Source: Cloacibacterium sp047601505
GTDB taxonomy: Bacteria; Bacteroidota; Bacteroidia; Flavobacteriales; Weeksellaceae
Reading direction: 5' to 3'
NCBI RefSeq assembly: GCF_047601505.1
Contig: NZ_JASGJD010000001.1
Coordinates: 2,728,001-2,792,000, forward strand
DNA: 64,000 nt
The notes beneath the pieces were generated by a model. It was not told where the DNA came from and did not search any database. It saw only the letters and a program-made list of their open reading frames with translations. Within the stretch, counting starts at the first letter, position 1; each line of letters begins with the position of its first letter. Positions 49,484 to 57,785 of the stretch are shown here, piece by piece. Both the position numbers and the translations under genes were made by a program.

Positions 49484-50906
49484 AAATATTTCTATATTAA
49501 TATATGGAATTTTAATTGCTATTTATCTCATTTTAGGCTTAATAAGTTTAAATTTTGTTTACTTTGGTGATAATATTATGCAAATTTCAAAATCTGCACA
49601 TTGGTATTATTTAAATGATTTTCAATATTTCCTAACGCCTAAAGTATCCTCAGGTTCCGACTTGGCTGGAACTGGATATCACCCACCTATTTTAGGCCTT
49701 ATAGTAGCTTTTTTATGGAAAATAATTGGTTACCATCTTTGGATCTACCATTCTTTGGCAATTATTTGTTTTTTTTTACTAATCTATAATTTAAAATTAT
49801 TTTTAAAGAATTTTTTTAAAGAAGAGTATATCCCTTGGATAGTTGCAATAATAATGCTAGAACCTACAGTAATGGCTCAATTTGCAGTAGCATCACCAGA
49901 TTTTATACTTTATACTGCATTTTTTATTTGCCTAAGAGCCATATTTGATAAGAAAAAACTACTTTTTTCTTGTGCATTTTTTTTCTTGTGCGCTATTAGC
50001 ATGCGAGGTATTTTTGCTGGTATATCACTATTTATAGTTCATTTTCTTTATGTTAAGATAAAACAATTAAATAATAATCAATATATTATAAGATGGAGTT
50101 TAGCTTATTTACCAACTTTCATTTTGCTTTCTTTATATTTTATTATTTACTTTATGAATAGAGGTTGGTTTTTTAATGACTCAATTTACACTGAACATTA
50201 CCAACAACCAAAAGATTTTCGTTTCATAATAAAGCATTTTTTTTCTTTTGTACTTAGAGCTATAGAAAATGGCAGATTTTTTATTTGGACTCTTTTCTTG
50301 GTATTTTTACCAAAAATTTGGAAAGAAAGGATTTATTTTTTCAATAAAATTGGCTTTATAATATTATTATTTTTAGAATTATATTCAATATATTTCATTT
50401 TTATATTTATATCTCAAATGCCTTTTTCAAGCAGATATTTTTTGCCTCAATATAGCTTATTAACAATACTGATTGCATTTATTTTATATAAATATTTACC
50501 TTTAAAAAAACTAAAAATAATATTTATAATTACATTATTACTAGAACTTACAGGGATTTTTTGGATTTATCCTGAAAAAATATCAGTTGCTTGGGACGGT
50601 ACACTAGCGCATTTACCATTTTATAACCTTAGAAAAGAATGTTTTAATTATATTGATTCACAAAAAATTAATTACAATGAGATTAATGCAGGTTTTTGCT
50701 TATATGGAAAAAGAAAGTATATTGAAATGATAAATTCGCCTAAATCAATAGAAGGAAATACAAATGGAAAATATTACATTTATTCAAACATTTCTAATGA
50801 ATCTGACGAATTAATAGAAGAATTGAATAATAAAAATATATGGAAAAAAGTAAAACAATTTCAACAATGGCCAGTCCATATTATTATATATAAAAAAATT
50901 AATTAA
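49470..50906 (+). CDS. Polytopic GT-C fold glycosyltransferase, second
   Basis: A 478-residue membrane protein with about eleven hydrophobic segments. The start is TTG at 49470, overlapping the upstream gene by 14 nt; no better start exists nearby. The first periplasmic loop has FGDNIMQISKSAHWYYLNDF, with GTGYHPPILGLIVAFLWKIIGYH just after it, as in dolichyl/undecaprenyl-phosphate sugar-dependent mannosyl- or arabinosyltransferase-like proteins. The C-terminal 90 residues are soluble. It probably acts with the flanking GT-C and GtrB-like proteins. Confidence 0.75.
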   Translation: MKNSKNISILIYGILIAIYLILGLISLNFVYFGDNIMQISKSAHWYYLNDFQYFLTPKVSSGSDLAGTGYHPPILGLIVAFLWKIIGYHLWIYHSLAIICFFLLIYNLKLFLKNFFKEEYIPWIVAIIMLEPTVMAQFAVASPDFILYTAFFICLRAIFDKKKLLFSCAFFFLCAISMRGIFAGISLFIVHFLYVKIKQLNNNQYIIRWSLAYLPTFILLSLYFIIYFMNRGWFFNDSIYTEHYQQPKDFRFIIKHFFSFVLRAIENGRFFIWTLFLVFLPKIWKERIYFFNKIGFIILLFLELYSIYFIFIFISQMPFSSRYFLPQYSLLTILIAFILYKYLPLKKLKIIFIITLLLELTGIFWIYPEKISVAWDGTLAHLPFYNLRKECFNYIDSQKINYNEINAGFCLYGKRKYIEMINSPKSIEGNTNGKYYIYSNISNESDELIEELNNKNIWKKVKQFQQWPVHIIIYKKIN

Positions 50907-50930
50907 AAGACTATTATACAAAATTAATTA

Positions 50931-51866
50931 ATGATGACGCATAAATCAATTACTATAATTATACCTTGTTATAACGAACAAGAAATATTAAAAGAGACTT
51001 ATAATAGGATAAAAAAAGTTGTAAGCGAGCTAAAACTAGATACATGCATGCTCTTTATAAATGATGGAAGCACAGATAATACAAAAAAAATACTTACAGA
51101 AATAAAAAAAGACTCAGCCGTTAAGGTAATTAACTTCTCTCGTAACTTCGGTCATCAAGCAGCAGTTACTGCTGGTATTAATAATTGTAAAAGTGATTTA
51201 GCTGTTATATTAGATGCTGATTTACAAGACCCTCCAGAGTTAATCCCTGAAATGATAGAAACATTGAAAAATAACAATGCTAATGTAGTTTATGCTGTAA
51301 GAAAACTTAGAAAAGGAGAGAATTATATAAAAAAAGCATCTGCTAAATTATTTTATCGCATACTTAATCGTTTTTCTGAAATTCCCATACCTGTTGACAC
51401 AGGAGATTTTCGTCTTATAGATAAAAATGTAATTTCAGAATTCAATCTACTCAAAGAAAGAGAAAAATATGTACGTGGTTTAGTTTTTTGGGTAGGATTT
51501 AAACAAGTTCCTTTTTATTATGAACGTGAAGCTAGAAGTTCTGGAACAACAAAATATCCATTTAATAAAATGGTAAAATTGGCTACAACCTCAATTTTAT
51601 ATTTTTCTTCAAAACCTTTAAAAATGTCTTTATCTTTAGGATTTTTTTCCGTTATACTTGCAATAGCTTTGGGAATATGGTCTATTTTGGGAAAATTACT
51701 AGGATATACACATGCTGATTCTGGATGGACTTCCATTTTTGTACTAATCATTTTTTTTGGTGGTGTTCAGCTTATAACAATTGGCATCGTTGGCTTATAC
51801 TTAGGTAACCTATTTGATGAAATAAAAAAAAGGCCAGAGTATATTATTGACAATCAAGAATTTTAA
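50931..51866 (+). CDS. GT2 polyprenyl-phosphate glycosyltransferase (GtrB/DPM1-like)
   Basis: A 311-residue family 2 glycosyltransferase that would load a sugar onto undecaprenyl phosphate. Catalytic features: SITIIIPCYNEQEILKETYNRIKKV, INDGSTDNTKKILTEI, the DxD-like VILDADLQDPPELIPEMIE, and DTGDFRLIDKNV. Two C-terminal membrane segments (about 233-255 and 264-290) anchor it, as in GtrB. It supplies the lipid-linked sugar that the two GT-C proteins upstream could transfer outside the membrane. Together the three resemble a Gtr-like glucosylation set, but no flippase (GtrA) gene is beside them. Confidence 0.88.
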   Translation: MMTHKSITIIIPCYNEQEILKETYNRIKKVVSELKLDTCMLFINDGSTDNTKKILTEIKKDSAVKVINFSRNFGHQAAVTAGINNCKSDLAVILDADLQDPPELIPEMIETLKNNNANVVYAVRKLRKGENYIKKASAKLFYRILNRFSEIPIPVDTGDFRLIDKNVISEFNLLKEREKYVRGLVFWVGFKQVPFYYEREARSSGTTKYPFNKMVKLATTSILYFSSKPLKMSLSLGFFSVILAIALGIWSILGKLLGYTHADSGWTSIFVLIIFFGGVQLITIGIVGLYLGNLFDEIKKRPEYIIDNQEF

Positions 51867-51982
51867 AAAAGCAATCACATTTTTTTACTTTTAAAGAAAA
51901 AAAAAACAATTTTCATAATATATATCATATCAGAAAAAAAGATGAAAATCAATAAAAATAATTATCGGTAATTTTATTTTAC

Positions 51983-51990
51983 TAAATTTG
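51983..51990 (+). promoter_or_regulatory. -7 promoter element of the 80-residue acidic gene
   Basis: TAAATTTG matches TAnnTTTG, 30 nt before the ATG at 52020. Confidence 0.55.
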
Positions 51991-52019
51991 TAGCGAGAAA
52001 TTATTTAAAACTTAAAAAT

Positions 52020-52262
52020 ATGAAACTCCCAAAATTTTTAATGGCAGACAATTCAGAATTTCCTGAGGATCTGTTTGTAGTTCACACCGAATATCCAAGG
52101 TTTATTTTAAACGTAGAAGAAGAAGAAGTAGAATGGCTAGACGATTTAGAAGGTGACGACGAAGAAACCCTTGCTAATGAAGCTACTAAAGTGGTAGAAG
52201 AAGCCTTCAAATGGTGCGATGAAGAGTTAGCAAAATATGATGACGAAGAAGACGAAGAATAA
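52020..52262 (+). CDS. Small acidic conserved protein
   Basis: An 80-residue protein (MKLPKFLMADNSEFPEDLFVVHTEYPRFILNVEEEEVEWLDDLEGDDEE) with a compact N-terminal half and an acidic C-terminal tail ending DDEEDEE. This layout is widely seen as a conserved, uncharacterised protein in Flavobacteriia. It has its own promoter and a strong terminator, so it is a monocistronic, probably well-expressed gene. Function unknown. Confidence 0.8.
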   Translation: MKLPKFLMADNSEFPEDLFVVHTEYPRFILNVEEEEVEWLDDLEGDDEETLANEATKVVEEAFKWCDEELAKYDDEEDEE

Positions 52263-52265
52263 AAG

Positions 52266-52294
52266 AAAAAACCTCGATTAAATCGAGGTTTTTT
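52266..52294. terminator. Bidirectional terminator
   Basis: AAAAAACCTCGATT (52266-52279) and AATCGAGGTTTTTT (52281-52294) form a near-perfect stem between the acidic gene and the convergent META-domain gene. Confidence 0.9.
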
Positions 52295-52301
52295 TTGTTT
52301 T

Positions 52302-52694
52302 CTATTTTTTGAATCTCAGTAACAAGAGATTATCTTTATACAATTCTAGAAAGCCATCTTTTACGGCATATTTATTTGCTTGTTCTAAAAGATTGAAAAA
52401 ATTCTGCTCAGTTTTAAGGTCATTACAAGCCATTCTTGTAGCCCCCACATTTCCAATTACAAAAGTACCATTGCTTGCATTTACCATTGCTTCTGCAAAG
52501 TAATTATTACAACTTCCGTTACCAGAAATTCTTTTTGTTTCTATATTTAAAGTAGGAACTTTGCTGCCAGAAACATTATCTGCCAAAATCCACTTTGTAT
52601 TGGTTACCACTTCTTGTTTAGAAGAAAATCCTGCTTTAGAACCACACGAAACCAATGTAATTACTGCAAAAAGTGCTAAGATTATATTTTTCAT
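52302..52694 (-). CDS. META domain lipoprotein (HslJ-like)
   Basis: A 130-residue lipoprotein: MKNIILALFAVITLVSC (lipobox ITLVSC, cysteine 17), then a META/HslJ domain with NTKWILADNVSGSKVPTLNIETKRISGNGSCNNYFAEA and GATRMACNDLKTEQNFFNLLEQANKYAVKDGFLELY. META proteins occur as small periplasmic lipoproteins, sometimes stress-related or linked to antibiotic resistance (novobiocin in E. coli HslJ). It is located 27 nt upstream of the end of pheT on the same strand, so it may follow pheT on one mRNA. Confidence 0.85.
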   Translation of the reverse strand: MKNIILALFAVITLVSCGSKAGFSSKQEVVTNTKWILADNVSGSKVPTLNIETKRISGNGSCNNYFAEAMVNASNGTFVIGNVGATRMACNDLKTEQNFFNLLEQANKYAVKDGFLELYKDNLLLLRFKK

Positions 52695-52721
52695 AATTAA
52701 TATTTTGATTAATGATTATCA

Positions 52722-55121
52722 CTAACGAAGCTCTGCATTGAACTCTTTTTTGAAATTCTTAATTAAAGAATCCATCACAGAAGTAATTTCTTTTTCTTCT
52801 AAAGTTTTCTCTTCGTTTAAAAGTTCAAAACTTAGTGCATAAGATTTTTTACCTTCAGGTAGATTTTTGCCTTCATACACATCAAATAAATTAATGTTTT
52901 TTAGATATTTAGAAGGATTTTTCTTCGCCAATTGGTAAAGCGCTGCATACGTAACGTTTTTATCTACTAATAACGCTAAATCTCTTCTAATCTTATTGAA
53001 TTTTGGTATATCTACAAATTTAAAGTTGTCTTTACTTCTTAATTGTTGAGCCGTTTCTAATTCTATTTCTGCATAGAAACATTCTTGCTCTATATCGAAA
53101 TCTTTCAATAGTTTTGGAGAAACTTTTCCTAATCTCGCAATTGTTTTTCCTGCCGAAACAATTTCTAAAGCATCTGAAAATCTTTCGTCTTCTAGAGAAA
53201 CTTCTTCGGTTTCAAGATTAAGTTTACCCAATAAAATATTTACAAAACTTTTTAAAGTATAAAAATCTGTAGAAGATTTTGGCATCAACCAATTCTCAGA
53301 ATAATTTCTTCCGCTTGTTAAAATCGCCAATTGTTTTCTTTCTTCGTATTTTGATTTTTTGTGGTAAATTTTACCCAATTCGAAGAACTTAATATCTTGA
53401 TTTTTTCTATTGATATTGTAAATTGCATTTTCTAGCAAACCTTCTAAAAGAGATTTTCTCATAAAAGAAAGCTCTGTACTAAGCGGATTGAGTAGTTTTA
53501 CTGCGTGGGTTTCGTCTTTTACAGAAGTAAGAGAATTGTTCATTACCTCATTAAAACCATTGCTTTGTAAAGTTCTAGCCCAAGAATTTTCTAGTGCATC
53601 TTGGTCTTCTAAACTCAATTTAACTGGTGTAAAAGATATTTTTTGAGGTGCATCTACTTTGTTATAACCATAGATTCTAAGTACTTCTTCTATTACATCT
53701 ATTTCTCTGGTTACATCTGCTCTGTACGGAGGAACCGCCAATTCTAAGCCATCTGGAATATCGTTAAGGGAAACAATATCTAAAGATTTTAAAATTTCTT
53801 TTACTTTTTCTCTATGAATTTTAACGCCTAAAATCTGGTCTAATTTTGAATATCTGAAAATTACTTTTGCATCTTCAAACTTTTGAGGATAATGTTCTAA
53901 TAAATTCCCTACTTTTTTACCACCTGTAACTTCTTCAATCAATTTAATAGCATGAGTAATAGAAGTTCTGGTATTATTAGGATCTACACCACGTTCGAAA
54001 CGGAAAGAAGCATCTGTGTTTAAACCATGCGCTTTGGCTGCTTTTCTAATTGCAACAGGATTAAAATAAGCACTTTCTAAGAAAATAGTTTTGGTTTCAT
54101 TAGAAACTCCACTTTCGCTACCTCCGAAAACACCTGCAATACACATTGGCTTGTTATCACCATCTTTTATCATGATTTCAGAACCATTTAAAGTTCTTTC
54201 TACCGCATCAAGAGTTGTGAATTTTGTACCCGCATCATTAACCCCAACTTTTACTTTTTTCCCAGAAATTTTATCTGCGTCAAAAGCGTGAAGTGGCTGA
54301 CCAAGACCGTGTAAAATGTAATTGGTAATATCTACCACGTTATTAATAGGAGAAAGACCAATTGCCTTCAATCTATCTTGAAGCCAAATTGGTGATGGAG
54401 CTACCGTTACGTTTTCTATAATAGCGCCAATATATCTAGGACACAATTCTGAATCTTCTACTTCCAATTCAAAACCATGTTCGCCTTCTGTATTTACAAT
54501 TCCCAGAGCTGCTTTTTCAAATTCAGATTTCAGTGCATTATTAGATAAAAAAACATGTAAATCTCTTGCAACACCATAGTGAGACATTGCGTCTGTACGA
54601 TTTGGCGTTAAACCAATTTCGTAAACCTCATCATTGGTTAAGCTAAAATATTTAGCAAAAGGCTCTCCTACTTTGTAGATTTCTTCATCCAAAACCATAA
54701 TACCACCGTGGTCATCAGAAAGTCCTAATTCGTCTTCGGCACAAATCATTCCTTCGGAAACTTCTCCTCTAATTTTAGCTTTTGCAATTTCGAAAAAGTT
54801 ACCATTTTTATCATAGATTTTTGTACCTACTACAGCTACAGGAACTGTTTGATTAGCCGCTACGTTTGGCGCACCACAAACAATATTTAGAATATTACCA
54901 TCACCAACATCAACAGTAGTTTTTTTCAATTTGTCTGCATTAGGATGTTGTTCGCAAGTAAGAACTTTACCTACAACAATACCTTCTAAGCTACCTTTTA
55001 CAGACTCATATTTTTCTATTCCTTCTACTTCCAGACCAATATCTGTAAGGAAAGCTCCAATTTTTTCTGAGCTTAAATCTGTTTGGATATAGTCTTTTAA
55101 CCAATTATTTGAGATTTTCAT
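52722..55121 (-). CDS. pheT: Phenylalanyl-tRNA synthetase, beta subunit
   Basis: The 799-residue beta subunit of the alpha2-beta2 enzyme that charges tRNA-Phe. Domains in order: N-terminal tRNA-binding OB fold (about 40-150, VGKVLTCEQHPNADKLKKTTVDVG), B3/B4 editing region (about 210-370, with HAFDADKISG), B5 (about 405-475), and the C-terminal anticodon-binding FDX-ACB (about 705-799, with FNKIRRDLALLVDKNVTYAAL). pheS is elsewhere. Its upstream region is duplicated around the gene at 55229. Confidence 0.96.
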   Translation of the reverse strand: MKISNNWLKDYIQTDLSSEKIGAFLTDIGLEVEGIEKYESVKGSLEGIVVGKVLTCEQHPNADKLKKTTVDVGDGNILNIVCGAPNVAANQTVPVAVVGTKIYDKNGNFFEIAKAKIRGEVSEGMICAEDELGLSDDHGGIMVLDEEIYKVGEPFAKYFSLTNDEVYEIGLTPNRTDAMSHYGVARDLHVFLSNNALKSEFEKAALGIVNTEGEHGFELEVEDSELCPRYIGAIIENVTVAPSPIWLQDRLKAIGLSPINNVVDITNYILHGLGQPLHAFDADKISGKKVKVGVNDAGTKFTTLDAVERTLNGSEIMIKDGDNKPMCIAGVFGGSESGVSNETKTIFLESAYFNPVAIRKAAKAHGLNTDASFRFERGVDPNNTRTSITHAIKLIEEVTGGKKVGNLLEHYPQKFEDAKVIFRYSKLDQILGVKIHREKVKEILKSLDIVSLNDIPDGLELAVPPYRADVTREIDVIEEVLRIYGYNKVDAPQKISFTPVKLSLEDQDALENSWARTLQSNGFNEVMNNSLTSVKDETHAVKLLNPLSTELSFMRKSLLEGLLENAIYNINRKNQDIKFFELGKIYHKKSKYEERKQLAILTSGRNYSENWLMPKSSTDFYTLKSFVNILLGKLNLETEEVSLEDERFSDALEIVSAGKTIARLGKVSPKLLKDFDIEQECFYAEIELETAQQLRSKDNFKFVDIPKFNKIRRDLALLVDKNVTYAALYQLAKKNPSKYLKNINLFDVYEGKNLPEGKKSYALSFELLNEEKTLEEKEITSVMDSLIKNFKKEFNAELR

Positions 55122-55196
55122 TTTAAAATTAATTTGAAAATTTGATGATTCGAAAATTTAAAAATTTTCTAAAAATCTTATTATTTAATAGTTTGC

Positions 55197-55231
55197 AAAT
55201 ATCGTGATTTTTTGAGAGATAAGGAAATTTA
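55197..55231. repeat. 35-nt direct repeat, left copy
   Basis: AAATATCGTGATTTTTTGAG then AGATAAGGAAATTTA. It differs by one base from 55698-55732. The right end of this copy overlaps the stop codon of the gene between them. It also holds CAAATATC, a near -7 element for pheT. Confidence 0.8.
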
Positions 55232-55684
55232 ATCATTATCTTCTGTAGAATTATTTGTTCTTTTAATACTTTTGATTAAGCCATTTTTTATCTCAATACG
55301 CAAAGTTATTCTTCTATTAAGAAATAAAAACTTTACTTTCTTTCCACAAACTAGAATCAATTCATATTTTAAATTAGTTTGAGGCACAAAAATCACATCA
55401 AAACTTAATTCATTATCTGTATCTTTTTCAAATGCATTTAAATTTGAAAAAATGTAACTATTTATTCGAGACAAATAATTTCTAAAATTTAAAAGAAAAT
55501 TATTAAAAACATCTACTTGATTTTGAAGCATTTCATCATCAAACTCTTGTATATAAACATCACAAGAACCTCCAAAATCTACAAACTCTTTAGTTAAAGT
55601 ATCAGTATAGCTTCCTTTATTTTCAATGAAAGAAATGGCTTTTGTCAGATGAAATTCTTCTTTAATCTTTTGAATAGTATACAT
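55229..55684 (-). CDS. Hypothetical protein bracketed by direct repeats
   Basis: A 151-residue cytoplasmic protein of no recognised family. It is rich in Phe and Asn (MYTIQKIKEEFHLTKAISFIENKGSYTDTLTKEFVDFGGSCDVYIQEFDDEMLQNQVDVFNNFLLNF), without signal peptide or membrane helix. The pattern with LRNYLSRINSYIFSNLNAFEKD suggests a mixed alpha/beta fold as seen in small immunity-like proteins, but this is a guess. It is bracketed by a 35-nt direct repeat, consistent with insertion of the gene between pheT and dnaN. Confidence 0.6.
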   Translation of the reverse strand: MYTIQKIKEEFHLTKAISFIENKGSYTDTLTKEFVDFGGSCDVYIQEFDDEMLQNQVDVFNNFLLNFRNYLSRINSYIFSNLNAFEKDTDNELSFDVIFVPQTNLKYELILVCGKKVKFLFLNRRITLRIEIKNGLIKSIKRTNNSTEDND

Positions 55685-55697
55685 ACGTTTTTATTTT

Positions 55698-55732
55698 AAA
55701 TATCGTGATTTTTTGAGAGATAAGGAGATTTA
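55698..55732. repeat. 35-nt direct repeat, right copy
   Basis: The right copy of 55197-55231 with G for A once (GGAGATTT). It lies just upstream of the start codon of the gene at 55229-55684. Confidence 0.8.
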
Positions 55733-55785
55733 AAAACCGTAATTTAGATTTTGGCTAAAGCCAAATTTCAATTTAACAAAAAAGT

Positions 55786-55803
55786 CGGGCTAAAGCCCGA
55801 CTC
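55786..55803 (-). terminator. Terminator of dnaN
   Basis: GTCGGGCT pairs perfectly with AGCCCGAC over a 2-nt spacer. On the minus strand the stem is followed by TTTTTTGTT, so it ends the dnaN transcript. Confidence 0.85.
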
Positions 55804-55862
55804 TATTGATATATTTTATTAAGATTGCTCGTTCCTCACAATGACCAATCGAAGCACTTAAA

Positions 55863-56993
55863 TTACATTCCTATTACAGGCATAGAAAGCATTAGAATAA
55901 GCTCATTTTCGTCTAACCCATCTACTGGTTCTACAATGCCTGGTCTGTTTGGTTGAGACATTTTCAATGTAATATCATCAGCTCCTAAAACAGAAAGCAT
56001 TTCGGTTAAAAATTTAGAACTGAAACCAATATTAATATCTTCACCATTATAGTTACAAGGTATTTGCATATCTGCTTTGTTTGCAAATTCTGTATCTTCT
56101 GCGTGAAGATGCAAAACATTACCCGAAAGTTTAAATCTTACTTGATTGGTAGATTTATTAGAGAAAATAGATGCTCTTCTAATAGAACTTAGCAATAAAT
56201 TCCTATTGATAGTTAACACATTAGGATTTTCTTTAGGAATAACCGCAGAATAGTTAGGATATTTACCATCAATTAATCTACAAATCCAAACGTTTTCACC
56301 GAAAGTAAATTTCGCCATATTTTCGTTGAATTCAATCAAAACATCGTCATTAGAGCTAGACAAAATATTTTTGAAAATAGACAATGGTTTTTTCGGCATA
56401 ATAAATTCTACAGGCTCATCGCTAGTAACGTCTGTTCTTTTGTAAACCACCAATCTGTGAGAATCTGTAGATACAAAATTGGTTTCTTTATCCGAAAATT
56501 GAAAAAGAACACCCGTCATAACAGGTCTTAGCGAATCGTTACTTGTTGCGAAAAGCGTATTGCTTAATGCATCTGCCAAAACTCCTGAAGAGATGGTAAC
56601 TTTTTGAGCAGCATCAAATTCTGGTAATTCTGGATAATCTTCAGCATTATCAAGCGCTACAAAATAATTATCTTTTTCGTCTAGAATTTCTAACAAACCA
56701 CCTTCTCCACTTTCAGATTCTTTTACAGAAAATGTAAGCGGCTGATCTCCGAAAGATTTAATAACATCTTGAAACATCTTTGCCGGAACAGCAATTTTAC
56801 CACTATCATCAGATTTTACAGCCAGAGAAGTTAAAAGAGTAGTTTCTCCGTCTGAAGCAGTAATTTTTAATATTTCGCTATCTAATTCAAAAAGAAAATT
56901 TTCTAATATAGGTCTTGATTGCGAACTAGAAATTACTCCACTTACAATTTGTAGAGCCTTTTGTAATTCACCACTTGCAACAATAAATTTCAT
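55863..56993 (-). CDS. dnaN: DNA polymerase III sliding clamp, beta subunit
   Basis: The 376-residue ring subunit that tethers the replicative polymerase. Three repeated clamp domains are recognisable: MKFIVASGELQKALQIVSGVISSSQSRPILENFLF at the start, VLFQFSDKETNFVSTDSHRLVVYKR in the middle and the C terminus ENELILMLSMPVIGM. As in other Bacteroidetes, dnaN is not next to dnaA here. It has its own promoter (57017-57024) and terminator. Confidence 0.96.
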   Translation of the reverse strand: MKFIVASGELQKALQIVSGVISSSQSRPILENFLFELDSEILKITASDGETTLLTSLAVKSDDSGKIAVPAKMFQDVIKSFGDQPLTFSVKESESGEGGLLEILDEKDNYFVALDNAEDYPELPEFDAAQKVTISSGVLADALSNTLFATSNDSLRPVMTGVLFQFSDKETNFVSTDSHRLVVYKRTDVTSDEPVEFIMPKKPLSIFKNILSSSNDDVLIEFNENMAKFTFGENVWICRLIDGKYPNYSAVIPKENPNVLTINRNLLLSSIRRASIFSNKSTNQVRFKLSGNVLHLHAEDTEFANKADMQIPCNYNGEDINIGFSSKFLTEMLSVLGADDITLKMSQPNRPGIVEPVDGLDENELILMLSMPVIGM

Positions 56994-57016
56994 AAATTAA
57001 AATTATATTTAGTACA

Positions 57017-57024
57017 CAAATATA
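57017..57024 (-). promoter_or_regulatory. -7 promoter element of dnaN
   Basis: CAAATATA reads TATATTTG on the minus strand, 23 nt before the dnaN ATG. Confidence 0.6.
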
Positions 57025-57065
57025 CGATTTTGGATATAATAGACAAATTTGAAAATCATTAATTT

Positions 57066-57677
57066 TTATTCAGTTTTCAACATTGATAAAATATTGATTT
57101 TTCTATATTCATTAATTCTATAATCAAAGATATCTGCAGAGTAATAACTAACATTTACTTTCCTACCAATCAATTCGTTATATTTTTTCTCCAATTCTAT
57201 ATTAGAGTTAACATTAGAAATCCAATATATTTTGGTAAGAATATTATTATCTCCTTTCATATAAAAGACTAAAAAATTTTCTTTTTCAATCTTGGTTATT
57301 TCTCCATTCATAAGCTCTTCACTAGAATCTACTTCAACACTCTTTTCTTCTTGTTCATCTGGAACAAATGTAGAGAAAACATCAGGACATTCTTGAGCCA
57401 TTAATAAGCCAATTTCTGTACCCAATTTGTACATATCATCCTTCTTAGAAAAATCCGTAATATCAATTCCATATTCTTTATTAATTTCTGTTTTATAAGG
57501 CTTAGCCACCTTAAACAGGCAAACTCCAAATTGAAATTCTATTTGTTTTTTAGTTAATTTTTCTTTATTAATATCGTTCACACATTTACAAGTATTCTGT
57601 GCAATTATTTTTTTAAAATCTTGAGAAAACCCCAAAATAATATTTAAAACAAAAAATAAAATTAAAATTCTTTTCAT
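57066..57677 (-). CDS. Secreted hypothetical protein
   Basis: A 203-residue protein with a Sec signal peptide (MKRILILFFVLNIILGFSQ). The mature N-terminal half has two paired cysteines (TCKCVNDINKE, then FGVCLFKVAKPYKTEINKEYGIDITDF) and LLMAQECPDVF. That arrangement is seen in other uncharacterised flavobacterial exported proteins. The second half (about 125-200) looks like a small beta barrel: GEITKIEKENFLVFYMKGDNNILTKIYWISN. No function is known. Confidence 0.65.
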   Translation of the reverse strand: MKRILILFFVLNIILGFSQDFKKIIAQNTCKCVNDINKEKLTKKQIEFQFGVCLFKVAKPYKTEINKEYGIDITDFSKKDDMYKLGTEIGLLMAQECPDVFSTFVPDEQEEKSVEVDSSEELMNGEITKIEKENFLVFYMKGDNNILTKIYWISNVNSNIELEKKYNELIGRKVNVSYYSADIFDYRINEYRKINILSMLKTE

Positions 57678-57754
57678 TGGTTATAATTTTTTAAAAGTTA
57701 TGTAAATGTAGAATTTTTATCTTTTTTTTCAAAATAAATCAATTAATTTAAAAA

Positions 57755-57783
57755 AAAAAGCCAAATCATAAGATTCGGCTTTT
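57755..57783 (-). terminator. Terminator of the TonB-dependent receptor gene
   Basis: AAAGCCAAATC pairs with GATTCGGCTTT with one mismatch. A long A run to the left gives T's on the minus strand. Confidence 0.75.
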
Positions 57784-57785
57784 AT

